From the NCBI GenBank assembly GCA_017427685.1, contig JAFRSH010000005.1, positions 1-64,000 on the forward strand: a DNA stretch of 64,000 nt, written 5' to 3'. A program made the translations under genes and the position numbers. Source of the stretch: Lachnospiraceae bacterium. GTDB lineage: Bacteria > Bacillota > Clostridia > Lachnospirales > Lachnospiraceae. This document shows, in pieces, positions 42,300-52,659 of the stretch (within the stretch, counting starts at the first letter, position 1; each line of letters starts with the position of its first letter). A model generated the notes under the pieces. It was not told where the DNA came from. It saw only the letters and a program-made list of their open reading frames with translations, and searched no databases.

Positions 42300-43358
42300 T
42301 TATTCTTTGTCTCTGTTCCAGATGTATTTCGTATATCTTCCGTCACCGATTTTGATTATTCTTTCCGATAGCAACAACTCGGATAATGCTCTTGCAATCG
42401 TTATGCGACTGATGTCCGGACACTTTTCACTGATCTGGGACTTTGTGATCTCTCCGTATGTGTTCCTGATCAGTTCAGCTATTCGCTCAGGTTTTGAAAG
42501 TCCGCTTGTTACCAGCACCTGTACCCTATCAGAAAAATCTCTGTATGCTGCAACAATGACACCAAGCATATACTGTACAAACGGGATGTAATTGTTTTCT
42601 TCCTCATGCCAGTTGAGAGAGCTTTCCTGCAGGCACTCGTAATATGACTCTTTTGTCTTTTCTATCAGGTGCTCTATACTGATATATTTCCCCACGATAT
42701 ATCCAGCTCTGTAAAGCATCAACAAGGTAAGCAATCTGCTCATTCTGCCGTTGCCGTCATTAAACGGATGGATACAAAGGAAATCCAGTATAAACATCGG
42801 AATCAGAAGAAGCGGATCTATTGTCCCTGTGCTGATAGCTTTATCAAATTCATTACAAAGGCGTTCTACCGCCTCGGGTGTTTCCCATGCGTGAACCGGT
42901 CTAAATCGAACAGATTTGTTTCCCTGTTCGTCTTCTTCCTCTATGATATTGTCCGCTGCTTTATATTTTCCACCGGTATCATATCCCTCAAACTTGTACA
43001 AGTCTCTGTGGAGCTGAAGGATCATATTCGGCTTAATCAAAATATAATCATGGCTTTCGTGGATCGTATTAAGTACATCCCTATAGCCGGCAATTTCCTT
43101 CTCATTTCTGGTTTTAGGTGTGGTCTTGTCCTTTACGATTGCTTTCAACCTGTCATCAGAAGTGTAAATCCCCTCAATTTTATTGGATGCTTCGGTACTC
43201 TGAATCTTGGCAATCTCTACAAGCCGCGTTAATGTATCAGCCTTCGCTTCTATAAAAAGAGACTGTTCTCCTTTAAACTCATGGATCTGCGTGAGCAATG
43301 CAACTATTTCAGGGGTTATAAGCTTTTCCCATTTTTTACTGTAATCAAAATTCCTCAT
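42300..43358 (-). CDS. Fic-family protein with autoinhibitory motif and C-terminal wHTH
   Basis: Fic enzymes usually transfer AMP to target hydroxyls. The active loop HPFNDGNGR (about 196-204) is complete. An N-terminal helix carries S-NKI-EG, fitting the (S/T)xxxE(G/N) inhibitory motif of class II Fic proteins. The last 80 residues (SKPERIAELIRNTYGEITKSQISE ... ISRITIARALSELL) form a winged helix. This layout is common in Fic proteins next to type I systems. The C-terminal wHTH could bind the palindromic operator at its promoter. It is the first gene of the operon. The target is not known. Confidence 0.92.
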   Translation of the reverse strand: MRNFDYSKKWEKLITPEIVALLTQIHEFKGEQSLFIEAKADTLTRLVEIAKIQSTEASNKIEGIYTSDDRLKAIVKDKTTPKTRNEKEIAGYRDVLNTIHESHDYILIKPNMILQLHRDLYKFEGYDTGGKYKAADNIIEEEDEQGNKSVRFRPVHAWETPEAVERLCNEFDKAISTGTIDPLLLIPMFILDFLCIHPFNDGNGRMSRLLTLLMLYRAGYIVGKYISIEHLIEKTKESYYECLQESSLNWHEEENNYIPFVQYMLGVIVAAYRDFSDRVQVLVTSGLSKPERIAELIRNTYGEITKSQISEKCPDISRITIARALSELLLSERIIKIGDGRYTKYIWNRDKE

Positions 43359-43416
43359 ATCAATATCCTCATTTAACCATCAATTTACTCATAAACCAAC
43401 AAAATGATGTGGTTAA

Positions 43417-43445
43417 ATGATATCATTCATCATACTCATTGTCAA
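43417..43445 (-). promoter_or_regulatory. Promoter of the fic-hsd operon
   Basis: On the minus strand, TTGACA (43440-43445) and TATCAT (43417-43422) are separated by 17 bp, about 60 bp before the fic start. Confidence 0.75.
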
Positions 43446-43446
43446 C

Positions 43447-43484
43447 GTTAACTACATCATTTTGCCCAAAATGATGTAGTTAAC
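43447..43484. promoter_or_regulatory. 38-bp palindromic operator upstream of fic
   Basis: Two perfect 18-bp arms (GTTAACTACATCATTTTG and its complement) flank CC, ending 1 bp before the -35 box. Similar half-sites lie at 43400-43417, next to the -10 box, and at 43491-43504. The arrangement around the promoter is that of a repressor operator. Confidence 0.75.
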
Positions 43485-43543
43485 ACAGTTAATGATGCAG
43501 TTAAAATGTATGGCATAAAAAATCATACTCAGCGTCAATCAAA

Positions 43544-43584
43544 AAATCCCTGCCGGTCGCACACCAAGCGATTAGCAGGGATTT
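43544..43584 (-). terminator. Terminator after addA
   Basis: AAATCCCTGC pairs with GCAGGGATTT around a 21-nt loop, followed by TTTTTTGATTG on the minus strand. Confidence 0.8.
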
Positions 43585-43590
43585 CATATG

Positions 43591-46500
43591 TTATTCTATT
43601 TCTATACACTTTTTGAGAAAAAACGAGTATATCAGCTCGTGACCTTGCGGCTTGCCGAGAGCGGAAGTCGCGGCACGCATATAGAGGTCGAGCTGTGGCT
43701 TGTAGTTCTCTTTGAGCCACGCTTCGTCTCTATGATCGGTTTTGTAATCAAGTACGACCACTTTACCGTCTTCCTCAAAGAGACAATCGATAACGCCCTG
43801 CACGGGGATCAGGGTCTGCGAGTCTCCGTAGAGTTCGCTGTCGATCTCGGATGCGGGGATCCCGGTGATAAAAGGCTGCTCTCTTCGCAGTGTCTTGCTC
43901 TGCGAAGCGGCATTGAGTCTCGCATAAACGGGCGAAGCAATGAAGCCCTCTATATCGTCTCTCATTATCGCATCCTTTTCCTCGGTGCTCAGCACACCGC
44001 GTTCCTCGAGATCAGCGAGGTACGCTTCGATCCCTTCCTTACTCAGATCAAAAGGAAGGAACCGGAGCACTCTATGTAACAGTGTACCATAATCCGCGCC
44101 GGTGAACGAGGCACTTCTAACTCCTTTTTTCTTCAAATCCGCAACCCGGGTCTCTCCTTGCTCATCACCGGTCTTACGGGCGGATTCTCCTATATTTCCG
44201 GGTTCACCCGGGTCTTTCGTCAGCTCGTCCTTATCATGGGTGAGAGCAGATTCCCGAACTTCTTCGATGTGTTTCTTCTTTATATCCGAAACAGACAGCT
44301 TCGCGGGGATCTTGGCGAGGTCGCTGTAAGGGTAGCTGTATTCCAGCTGCGCGATCATATCGCGTGCCTCCCCTGTTTCCTCATCGCATGTCGCATTCTT
44401 ATAATACTCAAGGAAGTCTTCCTCCCCAACTTCATGCTTTGTTTCTTCTTTTTGAGTATCTGATAATTCAAGATCCTTTATCTCGTCTGCGGTTACAGAC
44501 TTCACTTCAAAGTGTTCCGGGTTTGCAAGAGCCACAGGGCCCACGATATCGAGCCAGCTCTTAGCCGAAGCGATATAGCTGTAAGGGTACGGATTACCTC
44601 CCTTGCAGCCCTCGGCCTCGTCCTCCCAGAGCGACACGTCCCTTCCGCTCTTGTCCGATCCTATAAGGAAGAGTCTCTCCCTCGCACGGGTCATGGCCAC
44701 GTAGAGGAGTCTGAGCTCCTCACCCTTCATGTCGAGAGTCATGCGCTTTCTTACAACCTGCTTATCAAGCGTCTTCGTCTTGATCTTTCTCTCGGGATCG
44801 ATCGCCACGGGCCAGATCCCGAAGTCTGAGTTCAGGATGATCGATTCTTGAGCGTCAAGCTCCTTCATCTCTCTGTTCATGCCGCCCACGATGACGTAAG
44901 GGAATTCGAGTCCCTTACTCTTATGTACCGTCATGAGCACGACCGCATTCTCCGAATCGGCAGGTGCGCTCTCGTCAAGGTCCTGCTCGGTGCTCCTGAG
45001 CTGATCCACGTACCTGACGAAGCTGAAAAGCCCCGAGTACGAGCTGTTCTCGAAATCGTTGGCATACGAGATGAGCAGGTCAAGGTTCGCTGTCCTCACC
45101 TCGGCACCGGGAAGTGCCCGGCAAAATGCGTAGAACCCCGTGAGATCATATATGCGTGAAATGCACTCTCCGAGATCCCTGCAGAGGTTCATGCCCCGGA
45201 TCTCATCGTAGATCGCGAAGAACCGCACGAGCTTCTCTCGGATCGCGGGGTCGCTGCCGCTCTCTGCGTACTTGCGAGCGGCGTCGTAGAACATGATGTC
45301 CGCACCCGCTTCGATCCTGATCCGGGCCAGCTCCTCGTTCTCAAAACCGCCAATCGGCGAGGCGAGCGCCCCGACGAAGGGCACATCGCGCGCGGGGTTG
45401 TCGATGATCTTGAGGTAGTCGAGCATCGTCCTGATCTCGAAGGTCGTGAGGAATCCCGTCTTTTCAGCGGTCACGACCGGGATGCCGGCCTCCTCGAAGA
45501 CGCTCTTGTACTTGCTGATGTTGCTCCTCGTTCTGATCAGGACCGCGATCCCCTTGTAGGAGCCGGTCTCTTCCATGATCCTCTTGGCGATGGATGCCGC
45601 GTATATCGCTTCGCTCTCCACGCCGCCCTCGATCACTGCGAGCTCGGTCTTAAAGCACGGTGCTTCCTTCTGCGCGTCGGTTCCGGGCTTGAGTGCGGCT
45701 TCGTCATCATATGCGATGCCGCCGATCTCCTTCCTCATGGCACTGTAGAAGACATCGTTCGTACTGTCAAGCACGCAGGAGAAGCTGCGGTAATTGCTGT
45801 CGAGTACGACCACCTTGCCCTCGGAAGGGTTCTTCCTGTAGAGCTCGCACCTGCGCATGAAGAGCTCGGGCTTGGCCATACGGAATTTGTAGATGCTCTG
45901 CTTGACGTCCCCAACCATGAACGTGTAAGGCACCTGCGAGGAAGGGCCCGCGAGAGCGTTCGCGATCTCCTCCTGGATGTCGTTGCTGTCCTGATACTCG
46001 TCGATAAAGATCCTGTCGAAACGCTTCCTGAGAACAAGCGCACGCGGCGATGCAACAAGCTTGCCGTTCTCGTCCTTCTCTGTGAGGATCTCGAGCGCGT
46101 AGTGCGCTATATCGTCAAACCCGAAGGTATTGGTCTCGATCTTCTTCGCCTTCAGTCTCTCGAGGTATTCACGTGTGAGCGAGATGAGTGCCCGAGACGC
46201 CGCGCATGCGGTGTTGTGAGCGTACAGAAGCTCCTCGGGCTCCGCGAAGAAGAAATCGGAGGCGAGTTTTTCAACATCTTTCTTATAAGCGTCGCGCTTG
46301 GCTTTAATACTGCCGGCGAGGTCCTTGTCATATTCGTTTTCAAGAGATGCCTTCGGAGGGAGCTTGTCAAACTTGCCATCGAGAGCGGCCTTCATGGTCT
46401 CGTAATCCTCCGCGCCCGCCATACTTCCGGCGAGCTGGGCGTCACTCATAAACGTGTCTTCATACTTTTCGAAACCGAGCCTGCGGGCATCGGCGGCGAG

Positions 46501-47199
46501 CCTCTCCGCTCTGATCCTGATCCCGTTCAGGATCTCCTTCGAATACTCCAGCGCGAAGCGCACGTTCTCGGAACTGAGGAACTCCTCGAGATCCAGAGGC
46601 TCCGCTTTCGCGAACTCGCTCTCGAGCCATGCGTCGGGGTCCGGATGCGCCTGCGCGCACACAGCGAGCTTCTTGATGAGATCCTCGATCCCCGCGTCGT
46701 TCTTCGAGCCCGTATAACACTCGATGAAATCGAGGAAGTCTTTTCCGGCTTCGTCGTAGCGGTCCTCGATGAGCTCCTTGATCACATCAGCGCTTATGAG
46801 CTTGAGTTCGGGTTCGCTGCCGATACGGAACGCGGGATCGACGTCCACACTGCCGTAGAACTCCCTGAGGACGCTCTGACAAAAGCTGTCTATCGTACAG
46901 ATCTGCGCGCCGTACAGAAGCATCTGCTGGCGCAGGAGTCTCTTGTTGTCGGGCTCGCTGTCAAGCGCCTCACGGATCTTGGTGGCGAGTCGCTCACGCA
47001 TCTCGGCCGCTGCCGCTCTGGTGAAGGTCATGACAAGAAGACGGTCAACATCCGTACCGTCCGGTGCGCTTATGAGCCTGAAGATCTTCTCGACGAGGAC
47101 ACTGGTCTTGCCTGCGCCCGCTGCTGCGAGCACCTCCATGTTCTCCCCGCCCGATTCAAGTATCTCAAGCTGTTTGGGACTCCACCTTTTTTCCGACAT
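43591..47199 (-). CDS. addA: Helicase-nuclease subunit AddA
   Basis: AddA and AddB process double-strand breaks for recombination and degrade foreign linear DNA. The 1202-residue protein has UvrD-type helicase motifs: Q-motif SPKQLEIL, Walker A AAGAGKTS at 26-33, VMTFTRAAA, FIDEYQDSN and VMTVHKSKGLEFP, with YVAMTRARERL near the end of the motor. The C-terminal nuclease carries QGVIDCLFEED ... VVLDYKTD (D-DYK). The gene follows addB at 194 bp; that gap has no feature apart from AT-rich sequence. Confidence 0.97.
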   Translation of the reverse strand: MSEKRWSPKQLEILESGGENMEVLAAAGAGKTSVLVEKIFRLISAPDGTDVDRLLVMTFTRAAAAEMRERLATKIREALDSEPDNKRLLRQQMLLYGAQICTIDSFCQSVLREFYGSVDVDPAFRIGSEPELKLISADVIKELIEDRYDEAGKDFLDFIECYTGSKNDAGIEDLIKKLAVCAQAHPDPDAWLESEFAKAEPLDLEEFLSSENVRFALEYSKEILNGIRIRAERLAADARRLGFEKYEDTFMSDAQLAGSMAGAEDYETMKAALDGKFDKLPPKASLENEYDKDLAGSIKAKRDAYKKDVEKLASDFFFAEPEELLYAHNTACAASRALISLTREYLERLKAKKIETNTFGFDDIAHYALEILTEKDENGKLVASPRALVLRKRFDRIFIDEYQDSNDIQEEIANALAGPSSQVPYTFMVGDVKQSIYKFRMAKPELFMRRCELYRKNPSEGKVVVLDSNYRSFSCVLDSTNDVFYSAMRKEIGGIAYDDEAALKPGTDAQKEAPCFKTELAVIEGGVESEAIYAASIAKRIMEETGSYKGIAVLIRTRSNISKYKSVFEEAGIPVVTAEKTGFLTTFEIRTMLDYLKIIDNPARDVPFVGALASPIGGFENEELARIRIEAGADIMFYDAARKYAESGSDPAIREKLVRFFAIYDEIRGMNLCRDLGECISRIYDLTGFYAFCRALPGAEVRTANLDLLISYANDFENSSYSGLFSFVRYVDQLRSTEQDLDESAPADSENAVVLMTVHKSKGLEFPYVIVGGMNREMKELDAQESIILNSDFGIWPVAIDPERKIKTKTLDKQVVRKRMTLDMKGEELRLLYVAMTRARERLFLIGSDKSGRDVSLWEDEAEGCKGGNPYPYSYIASAKSWLDIVGPVALANPEHFEVKSVTADEIKDLELSDTQKEETKHEVGEEDFLEYYKNATCDEETGEARDMIAQLEYSYPYSDLAKIPAKLSVSDIKKKHIEEVRESALTHDKDELTKDPGEPGNIGESARKTGDEQGETRVADLKKKGVRSASFTGADYGTLLHRVLRFLPFDLSKEGIEAYLADLEERGVLSTEEKDAIMRDDIEGFIASPVYARLNAASQSKTLRREQPFITGIPASEIDSELYGDSQTLIPVQGVIDCLFEEDGKVVVLDYKTDHRDEAWLKENYKPQLDLYMRAATSALGKPQGHELIYSFFLKKCIEIE

Positions 47200-47393
47200 A
47201 TCTTCTTCCTCTTGACATGTGTTTTTTCGTATCAGACCACATTTTTACCATCTGTTATATTCCCGATAATTCACATGCTTTTTTGTTTCCCTTTACAACA
47301 ATCTATATTCCGGCATTTTCCACAATTGCCCGGGGTGCTGTGATCGTTATATCGGTTTACTTGTATATAACACTATTCCCTTTGGTTTTTTGT

Positions 47394-50300
47394 TTATTCT
47401 TTTGTTTTTCTCTTGTTTTGTTCTTCAGCCTTGCTTCTGATTTTTTCCATGATTTCACTGTCCGGAAGCTTCTCTATAAATCGGTATCCGTCTCCCATCC
47501 TGGGGTCAAATCCGCAGATCCCGCTGTAGGTGCAGTACTCGCATGCCGACTTCTTGTCGCCGTATCTGTACGGGTCGCGCTTGATCCTTCCCTTTCGGAT
47601 GTCTGCGGCACAGTTTCTGAAGAGGCTGTCGACGTGCCCGAAGACCATCTCGAACTGCTCCTCTCCCAAAACCTTGGACTTTGCGTCAAGCGACGACTCC
47701 TTGGTGGTCCTGACGCTGACAACCGAAGACTTGTAGGACGATGCGAGCGTATCCTCTTCACCGCCACCGTCGAAGCCCCTGTCGAGACAGATGAGCTTGG
47801 CAGCCTCCCTGTCCGAAGGTCCTTTAAGCTTCTGTTCCTCCATCTTCCTTCTGAAGAGGTCCTCGTCGCTCATCTCCGGATTCCCCTCAATAACGGGATC
47901 ATCGATCTTGTAGTAATAGGCGCCCGCGATCCCCGCATCCCTCACGATGCTCTCACGCGCCACCTTGGCGTAGAGCGCGAGCTGAACCTGCAGTCCGTGG
48001 TAGAGGAGATTGAGGTCAAACTCACGGTTCCCCGTCTTGTAATCGATGACTCGCAGGAATGTCCTGCCCTTCCTCTTTGCGACATCGATCCTGTCGATCT
48101 TACCCGAAAGGTTCATGAACTCGTCAGCCACCCTGAAGCTCTTCTCGAAGTAAGTCGGCTCAAAGCTTCCGGCCCTGATCTGCGCTTCGATCGTCTTGAC
48201 CGTGAAGGCAAGCACCTTCTCGACGCGTGTCCTGACGTAGCGGTTCCGCGCGTTGTCATCGATCAGCTCGCCGTACTCTCCGGCGGCCAGTCGCGAAGCC
48301 TCTGCCACCATCCCGCTCCTTGCCTCGTCACCGACCTCGTCGTGCCACGTGTGCCCGCTCGCCTTTAGGAGTCCTCCGTAGAGTTCGAGCGCTTTGTGGT
48401 ATATGTTTCCGATCTCGATGCTTCCGATCGAGAACTCCTGCTCATCCTCACATCTCAGGCCGTACTTAATGAAGTATGAATAAGCGCAGGCCGCGTAATT
48501 CTCTAGCGATGTAACGCTTCCGACTATCACGTCGCCGTAGATCTTCTCGGCCGTTTCGGGCGTGATGTCAGTTCCGCCCGTTTTGTAGAATGCTCCCTCG
48601 AGCACCTTCTCAAAGACCTCGGGCGAATCCTTCCTGAAGGACTCGAGCACCGCAAGTTCGGTCTGCGAGAGGTCGATCTTCTTCTCCCTGACCAGACGCG
48701 CGAAGAACGCCTCTCCTCCGTCGGCTCCGACAGCGACCTCGGGGCTGTCCTTCCTGACCTTGGTCTCTTTGATGTTATCAAATACCTTCGCTACCGACCC
48801 GAGAACATAGGCCGGGCGTATCTTAACGTCTCCGTCCGTACCCTCGTGATAGCTCAGGAAAAGCTTCCGGGACGGCTTTGAAAGACAGAGATACAGGTAG
48901 AACTCGTTACTCAGCAGAGCCTGCCTGCGTGTGGGCGAAAGCGTGATGTTGCTGCCCGCGAGCAGGTCTCTCTCCGACTCGGAAAGTATGCCGCTCGCCC
49001 CGCTCTTCATAGGGATGACGTTGTCGCCGAGCCCCATCACAAAGAGCGCCTTTACATCCGCGATCCTGCTTCGCTCGATGTCTCCGATCATGATGCAGTC
49101 CGACGAAGGAGGCAGGAGCGCAAGCTCCTGACGCGAGAATCCCGTGTCGAGAATATCCCCGAACTCCTTAAGGGTGATAACGTCCGCTCCGAGCAGGCTG
49201 TCCGCATGCTCAAACACTGCCTCGATCGATTCGAAGAGCTGTGCGTCTTCACGTGCCGCGAGTCGCTCCTCCGCAACTGTCGATGTCTGCAGCTGCTCAA
49301 CCCTCTGCTCGAGCTTCTCCTTCACCGCGCACTTCTCGAGGAGCTCAAGGAGCGCCCCGAGTCTCTCCCTGACGGTCGACTTCTTCGACGCGAGCACCTT
49401 CACGCACGGCTCGAGGAGGGACACCACCGTCTCCCTTTTACTGTTTATCTCTTCCAGATCTGTCTGATAACGCCTATAAACACTGCCGGTCCATTCCTTC
49501 TTCCACCGGCTTGCCCCGCGGATCCCACGACCGCGCACAAAGTTCTCGACATTCTCCATGCCGACGCGTATGTCGGCGGGAAGCGCCTTTATGAAACGGA
49601 ACACGCTCTCGTAGGAGTAATCGGAGATCGCAACGCTTATAGCCGCGCGTATCATCTCGACCGGCTCCGTTCCGAGTATGTTCTTTTTTGAATCAAGGAA
49701 GTAGGGGATCCCGGCCTTCTCGAAGCTTCTCGCCACCGTGGCCGACAGTCCCTGCATGTCCGCGATCACAACCGCCATGTCTTTGTAGTGAAGCTTGTCT
49801 TCACGAACGAGACGCTTAATCCCGTTGATCACGAAAGCAGTCTCGACATCGGAGTTCTCGCAGGATGCGATCACGATACCGTCGTGCCCGTCTCTCTTGC
49901 TGTAGGGGTAGCGGAACACGTTCTTCTCGAGATGCGCGAGCACTTCGCTCTCATAGCGGACACCCGGAGTATCCGCACAGTCCATGATGACCTTGTGACC
50001 CGTGAGTCCGGCGAGCTCCGTGAGCTTGTCGATAGTCTCCTGACTGAGTGCGAACATGGAATCCCTTGCACGTGAAGGATCAAGCCCCGGATCGACAGTA
50101 ACGTTGAAATGCACGTCGCAGGCAGCCCGCATCAGGCTCTCAAGGAGTCTGTACTGCGGAGCGGTGAAACCCGTGAACCCGTCAAAAGCGAGGACGCTGC
50201 CTCTGACAACATCGGATTGTCCGACCACACTCGCTAGCAGGTCGAGCAGCTCCTCGTTCATCACGAAGCGCTCCTTGATGAAGTCCCTGAAGCCTCTGAA

Positions 50301-50786
50301 GACCGCACGAACATCAGACAGCTTGGCGCGGAGCCTGTCGCTCTCGCCCGCTGCCTCGAGCATCTTCCCGATTGTTTCGTCATCTATTCCGTACTGATAG
50401 AATTCGCAGATCAGCGATTTGAGTTCTTCGATAAAGCCCTGTCTCCGCACAAGTCCCGCGTAGACAGAAAGCTTGTCCGCGATATCGAGCGCGCCCTTCT
50501 TCACGATCATGCTCTTGCCCGTATCATCAAGCACGAGAGGTATCTTGCGTCCCTGCTCGTCAAACACGCGGTACGCGAGGCGCATGAAGCTGAGCACGTC
50601 CGCATTCATGATCGTATGGCCGGGGTGCGCCGCGATGAGCTGCGCCGTAGCCTGCATACTCACCTGCTCAGGCACTATAAGAAGGACGTTCCGCGTGACG
50701 GACGCGGACGCTTCTTTTATGACCGTCTGCAGAAGGCGGTGTGACTTGCCGCTGCCTGCCGGACCGAGGTGTAAGTACAGAGACAT
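47394..50786 (-). CDS. addB: Helicase-nuclease subunit AddB
   Basis: This is the partner of AddA. Walker A is GPAGSGKS (8-15), but later helicase motifs are weak, as expected for AddB, where the helicase fold recognises Chi. The C-terminal nuclease motif is VIDYKTGNREFD. The iron-sulfur cysteines are visible as one Cys in the YAACAYSYF region and three in CEYCTYSGICGFD near the end, which form the 4Fe-4S staple. It starts 12 bp after uvrC, suggesting co-transcription. Confidence 0.96.
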   Translation of the reverse strand: MSLYLHLGPAGSGKSHRLLQTVIKEASASVTRNVLLIVPEQVSMQATAQLIAAHPGHTIMNADVLSFMRLAYRVFDEQGRKIPLVLDDTGKSMIVKKGALDIADKLSVYAGLVRRQGFIEELKSLICEFYQYGIDDETIGKMLEAAGESDRLRAKLSDVRAVFRGFRDFIKERFVMNEELLDLLASVVGQSDVVRGSVLAFDGFTGFTAPQYRLLESLMRAACDVHFNVTVDPGLDPSRARDSMFALSQETIDKLTELAGLTGHKVIMDCADTPGVRYESEVLAHLEKNVFRYPYSKRDGHDGIVIASCENSDVETAFVINGIKRLVREDKLHYKDMAVVIADMQGLSATVARSFEKAGIPYFLDSKKNILGTEPVEMIRAAISVAISDYSYESVFRFIKALPADIRVGMENVENFVRGRGIRGASRWKKEWTGSVYRRYQTDLEEINSKRETVVSLLEPCVKVLASKKSTVRERLGALLELLEKCAVKEKLEQRVEQLQTSTVAEERLAAREDAQLFESIEAVFEHADSLLGADVITLKEFGDILDTGFSRQELALLPPSSDCIMIGDIERSRIADVKALFVMGLGDNVIPMKSGASGILSESERDLLAGSNITLSPTRRQALLSNEFYLYLCLSKPSRKLFLSYHEGTDGDVKIRPAYVLGSVAKVFDNIKETKVRKDSPEVAVGADGGEAFFARLVREKKIDLSQTELAVLESFRKDSPEVFEKVLEGAFYKTGGTDITPETAEKIYGDVIVGSVTSLENYAACAYSYFIKYGLRCEDEQEFSIGSIEIGNIYHKALELYGGLLKASGHTWHDEVGDEARSGMVAEASRLAAGEYGELIDDNARNRYVRTRVEKVLAFTVKTIEAQIRAGSFEPTYFEKSFRVADEFMNLSGKIDRIDVAKRKGRTFLRVIDYKTGNREFDLNLLYHGLQVQLALYAKVARESIVRDAGIAGAYYYKIDDPVIEGNPEMSDEDLFRRKMEEQKLKGPSDREAAKLICLDRGFDGGGEEDTLASSYKSSVVSVRTTKESSLDAKSKVLGEEQFEMVFGHVDSLFRNCAADIRKGRIKRDPYRYGDKKSACEYCTYSGICGFDPRMGDGYRFIEKLPDSEIMEKIRSKAEEQNKRKTKE

Positions 50787-50798
50787 ATATTCCTCCTA

Positions 50799-52631
50799 TT
50801 AATCCTCATCATGAAAGAATTCATACACGGACGTCGCAGCCGCCTCCGTCATCCCTTCGACGTCGCAGATCGTCTGCAGATCTGCCTCGCGCAGCGCCTC
50901 CAGCGATCCGAAGGCTTTGAGCAGCGCGCGCCGCCTCTTGGGTCCTATGCCCGGGATGTCATCGAGGATCGAGCGCGTCTGTGCCCGCGAGCGAAGCTCC
51001 CTGTGATATTCGATCGCGAAGCGGTGTGTCTCGTCCTGGATACGCGTGATCAGCATGAACGCCGCACTCCTGAGTCCGATCGGTACTTCGACTCCGTCGC
51101 AGTAAAGTCCGCGCGTCCTGTGATGGTCGTCCTTCACGAGTCCGCAGACGCGGATATCGAGTCCGAGCTCTTCCATGACCTCGAGCGCCACGTTCACCTG
51201 TCCTCTTCCGCCGTCCATCAGGATAAGGTCCGGGAAGTCACTGAACGAATCATCCCCGTCCGCGATCCTCTCGCGATGAGTGAGCCTCCTGCGAAGCACC
51301 TCAGCGAGTGACGCGTAGTCATCGGGTCCCTTCACCGTTCTGATCCTGAACTTGCGGTAGTCGCTCTTCTTGGGCTTGCCGTTCTCGTGAACTACCATCG
51401 ATCCTACCGACTCGAAACCGCTCGTGTTCGAGATATCGTAGGATTCGATACGTCGCGGCGGTTCGATGTCGAGGAGTGATGCGAGCTCCCTGAGCGCGTC
51501 CATCGCGCCCTCGTGTTCGCTCTCGAGCCTCTCGCGGTCCTTCTCGAGGACCATCTTTGCATTGTCCGAAGCGAGTCTGACGAGTCCTTCTTTATCGCCC
51601 CTTGCGGGTACCTTGAGGGTAACCTTGTACCCCGTCAGTGAACATAGGAATTCTTCGAGTGCTTCCTTGTCATCCGGTTCGTTCGGAAGCAGGATCACAC
51701 CCGGGATGTTGGGGTTGCCCGTATAAAACTGCTTTATAAACGTTCCGAGGAGCGACTCCGGTGTCTCGTCACCTGCCTCGGTGAGATAGAAATGCTCGCG
51801 TCCCGTCATCTTGCCCTTGCGGATGAAGAAGACCTGCGCCACAGCCCTGTCGTCCTTGACCGCGATACCGATAACGTCGCGGTCGCCCTCGTCGGAGGCC
51901 GTGATCTTCTGGGATCTGCCGACTCTTTCGACATCGGCGATCAGGTCACGGAGCTTGGCTGCCTTCTCGAATTCGAGATTGTCCGAGGCTTCCTTCATCT
52001 CCTCCTTGAGCTTGCGCTTCACGGGAGCGATATTGCCCGACAGGAATTCGATCACGTTCTTTACGAGCGCAGCATACTCTTCGTCACTCACAAGTCCCGC
52101 GCACGGAGCCTTACACTTGTGAACGTCGTGGTACAGGCACGGCTTGATATGGACGCCCTTCTCGATGGTCTGCCTGCAGGGGCGGAGCCCGTAGAGGTTG
52201 TCAAGGAGCGTCAGCGCGTTCTTGGCAGCACCGACATCGGTGTAGGGTCCGAAGTAACGCGACCCGTCTTTCTTGACATTGTGTGTGAGGAATGCGCGCG
52301 GATAGTCCTCCCCGATCGTCACCTTGATGAAGGGGTAGGACTTGTCATCCATAAGCATTGTGTTGTACTTGGGTCTGTTTTCTTTGATGAGATTGCATTC
52401 GAGGACGAGTGCCTCAACCTCGCTGTCCACCACGATATACTCGAAGTGGTCGATAAGAGATATCATGCGCTCGATCTTGGGTGAGCGCACCCTTTTCTGG
52501 AAATACTGACGAACGCGATTCTTCAGACTGATCGCTTTTCCGACATAGATGATGTTGCCGGGGGCATCATGCATGATATAGACCCCGGGCTTGTCCGGAA
52601 GCTTTTTTAATTCCTCGTTGATATCAAACAT
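50799..52631 (-). CDS. uvrC: UvrABC system protein C
   Basis: UvrC makes the dual incisions in nucleotide excision repair. The N-terminal GIY-YIG nuclease (KPGVYIMHD ... IIYVGKA) makes the 3' cut. A UVR domain (MKEASDNLEFEKAAKLRD) binds UvrB, an RNase H-like domain (SYDISNTSGFESVGSMVV ... LILMDGGRGQVN) makes the 5' cut, and two helix-hairpin-helix units (DDIPGIGPKRRRALLKAFGSLEAL) close the protein. Length 610 is normal. Start has a GGGGAGCGGC site. Confidence 0.97.
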   Translation of the reverse strand: MFDINEELKKLPDKPGVYIMHDAPGNIIYVGKAISLKNRVRQYFQKRVRSPKIERMISLIDHFEYIVVDSEVEALVLECNLIKENRPKYNTMLMDDKSYPFIKVTIGEDYPRAFLTHNVKKDGSRYFGPYTDVGAAKNALTLLDNLYGLRPCRQTIEKGVHIKPCLYHDVHKCKAPCAGLVSDEEYAALVKNVIEFLSGNIAPVKRKLKEEMKEASDNLEFEKAAKLRDLIADVERVGRSQKITASDEGDRDVIGIAVKDDRAVAQVFFIRKGKMTGREHFYLTEAGDETPESLLGTFIKQFYTGNPNIPGVILLPNEPDDKEALEEFLCSLTGYKVTLKVPARGDKEGLVRLASDNAKMVLEKDRERLESEHEGAMDALRELASLLDIEPPRRIESYDISNTSGFESVGSMVVHENGKPKKSDYRKFRIRTVKGPDDYASLAEVLRRRLTHRERIADGDDSFSDFPDLILMDGGRGQVNVALEVMEELGLDIRVCGLVKDDHHRTRGLYCDGVEVPIGLRSAAFMLITRIQDETHRFAIEYHRELRSRAQTRSILDDIPGIGPKRRRALLKAFGSLEALREADLQTICDVEGMTEAAATSVYEFFHDED

Positions 52632-52659
52632 GCCGCTCCCCTATCACACTGATGTGTTC

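Larger units (their letters stand above)
29885..43358 (-). other. Type I restriction defence island with recombinase
   Basis: Nine minus-strand genes with short gaps run from fic to the RloC-like ATPase. The sequence is visibly richer in A and T than the flanking core genes. It lies between a methyltransferase gene and addA, so it looks acquired. A single strong promoter is seen upstream of fic; hairpins at 40643-40668 and 39599-39623 could adjust expression internally. Confidence 0.8.
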
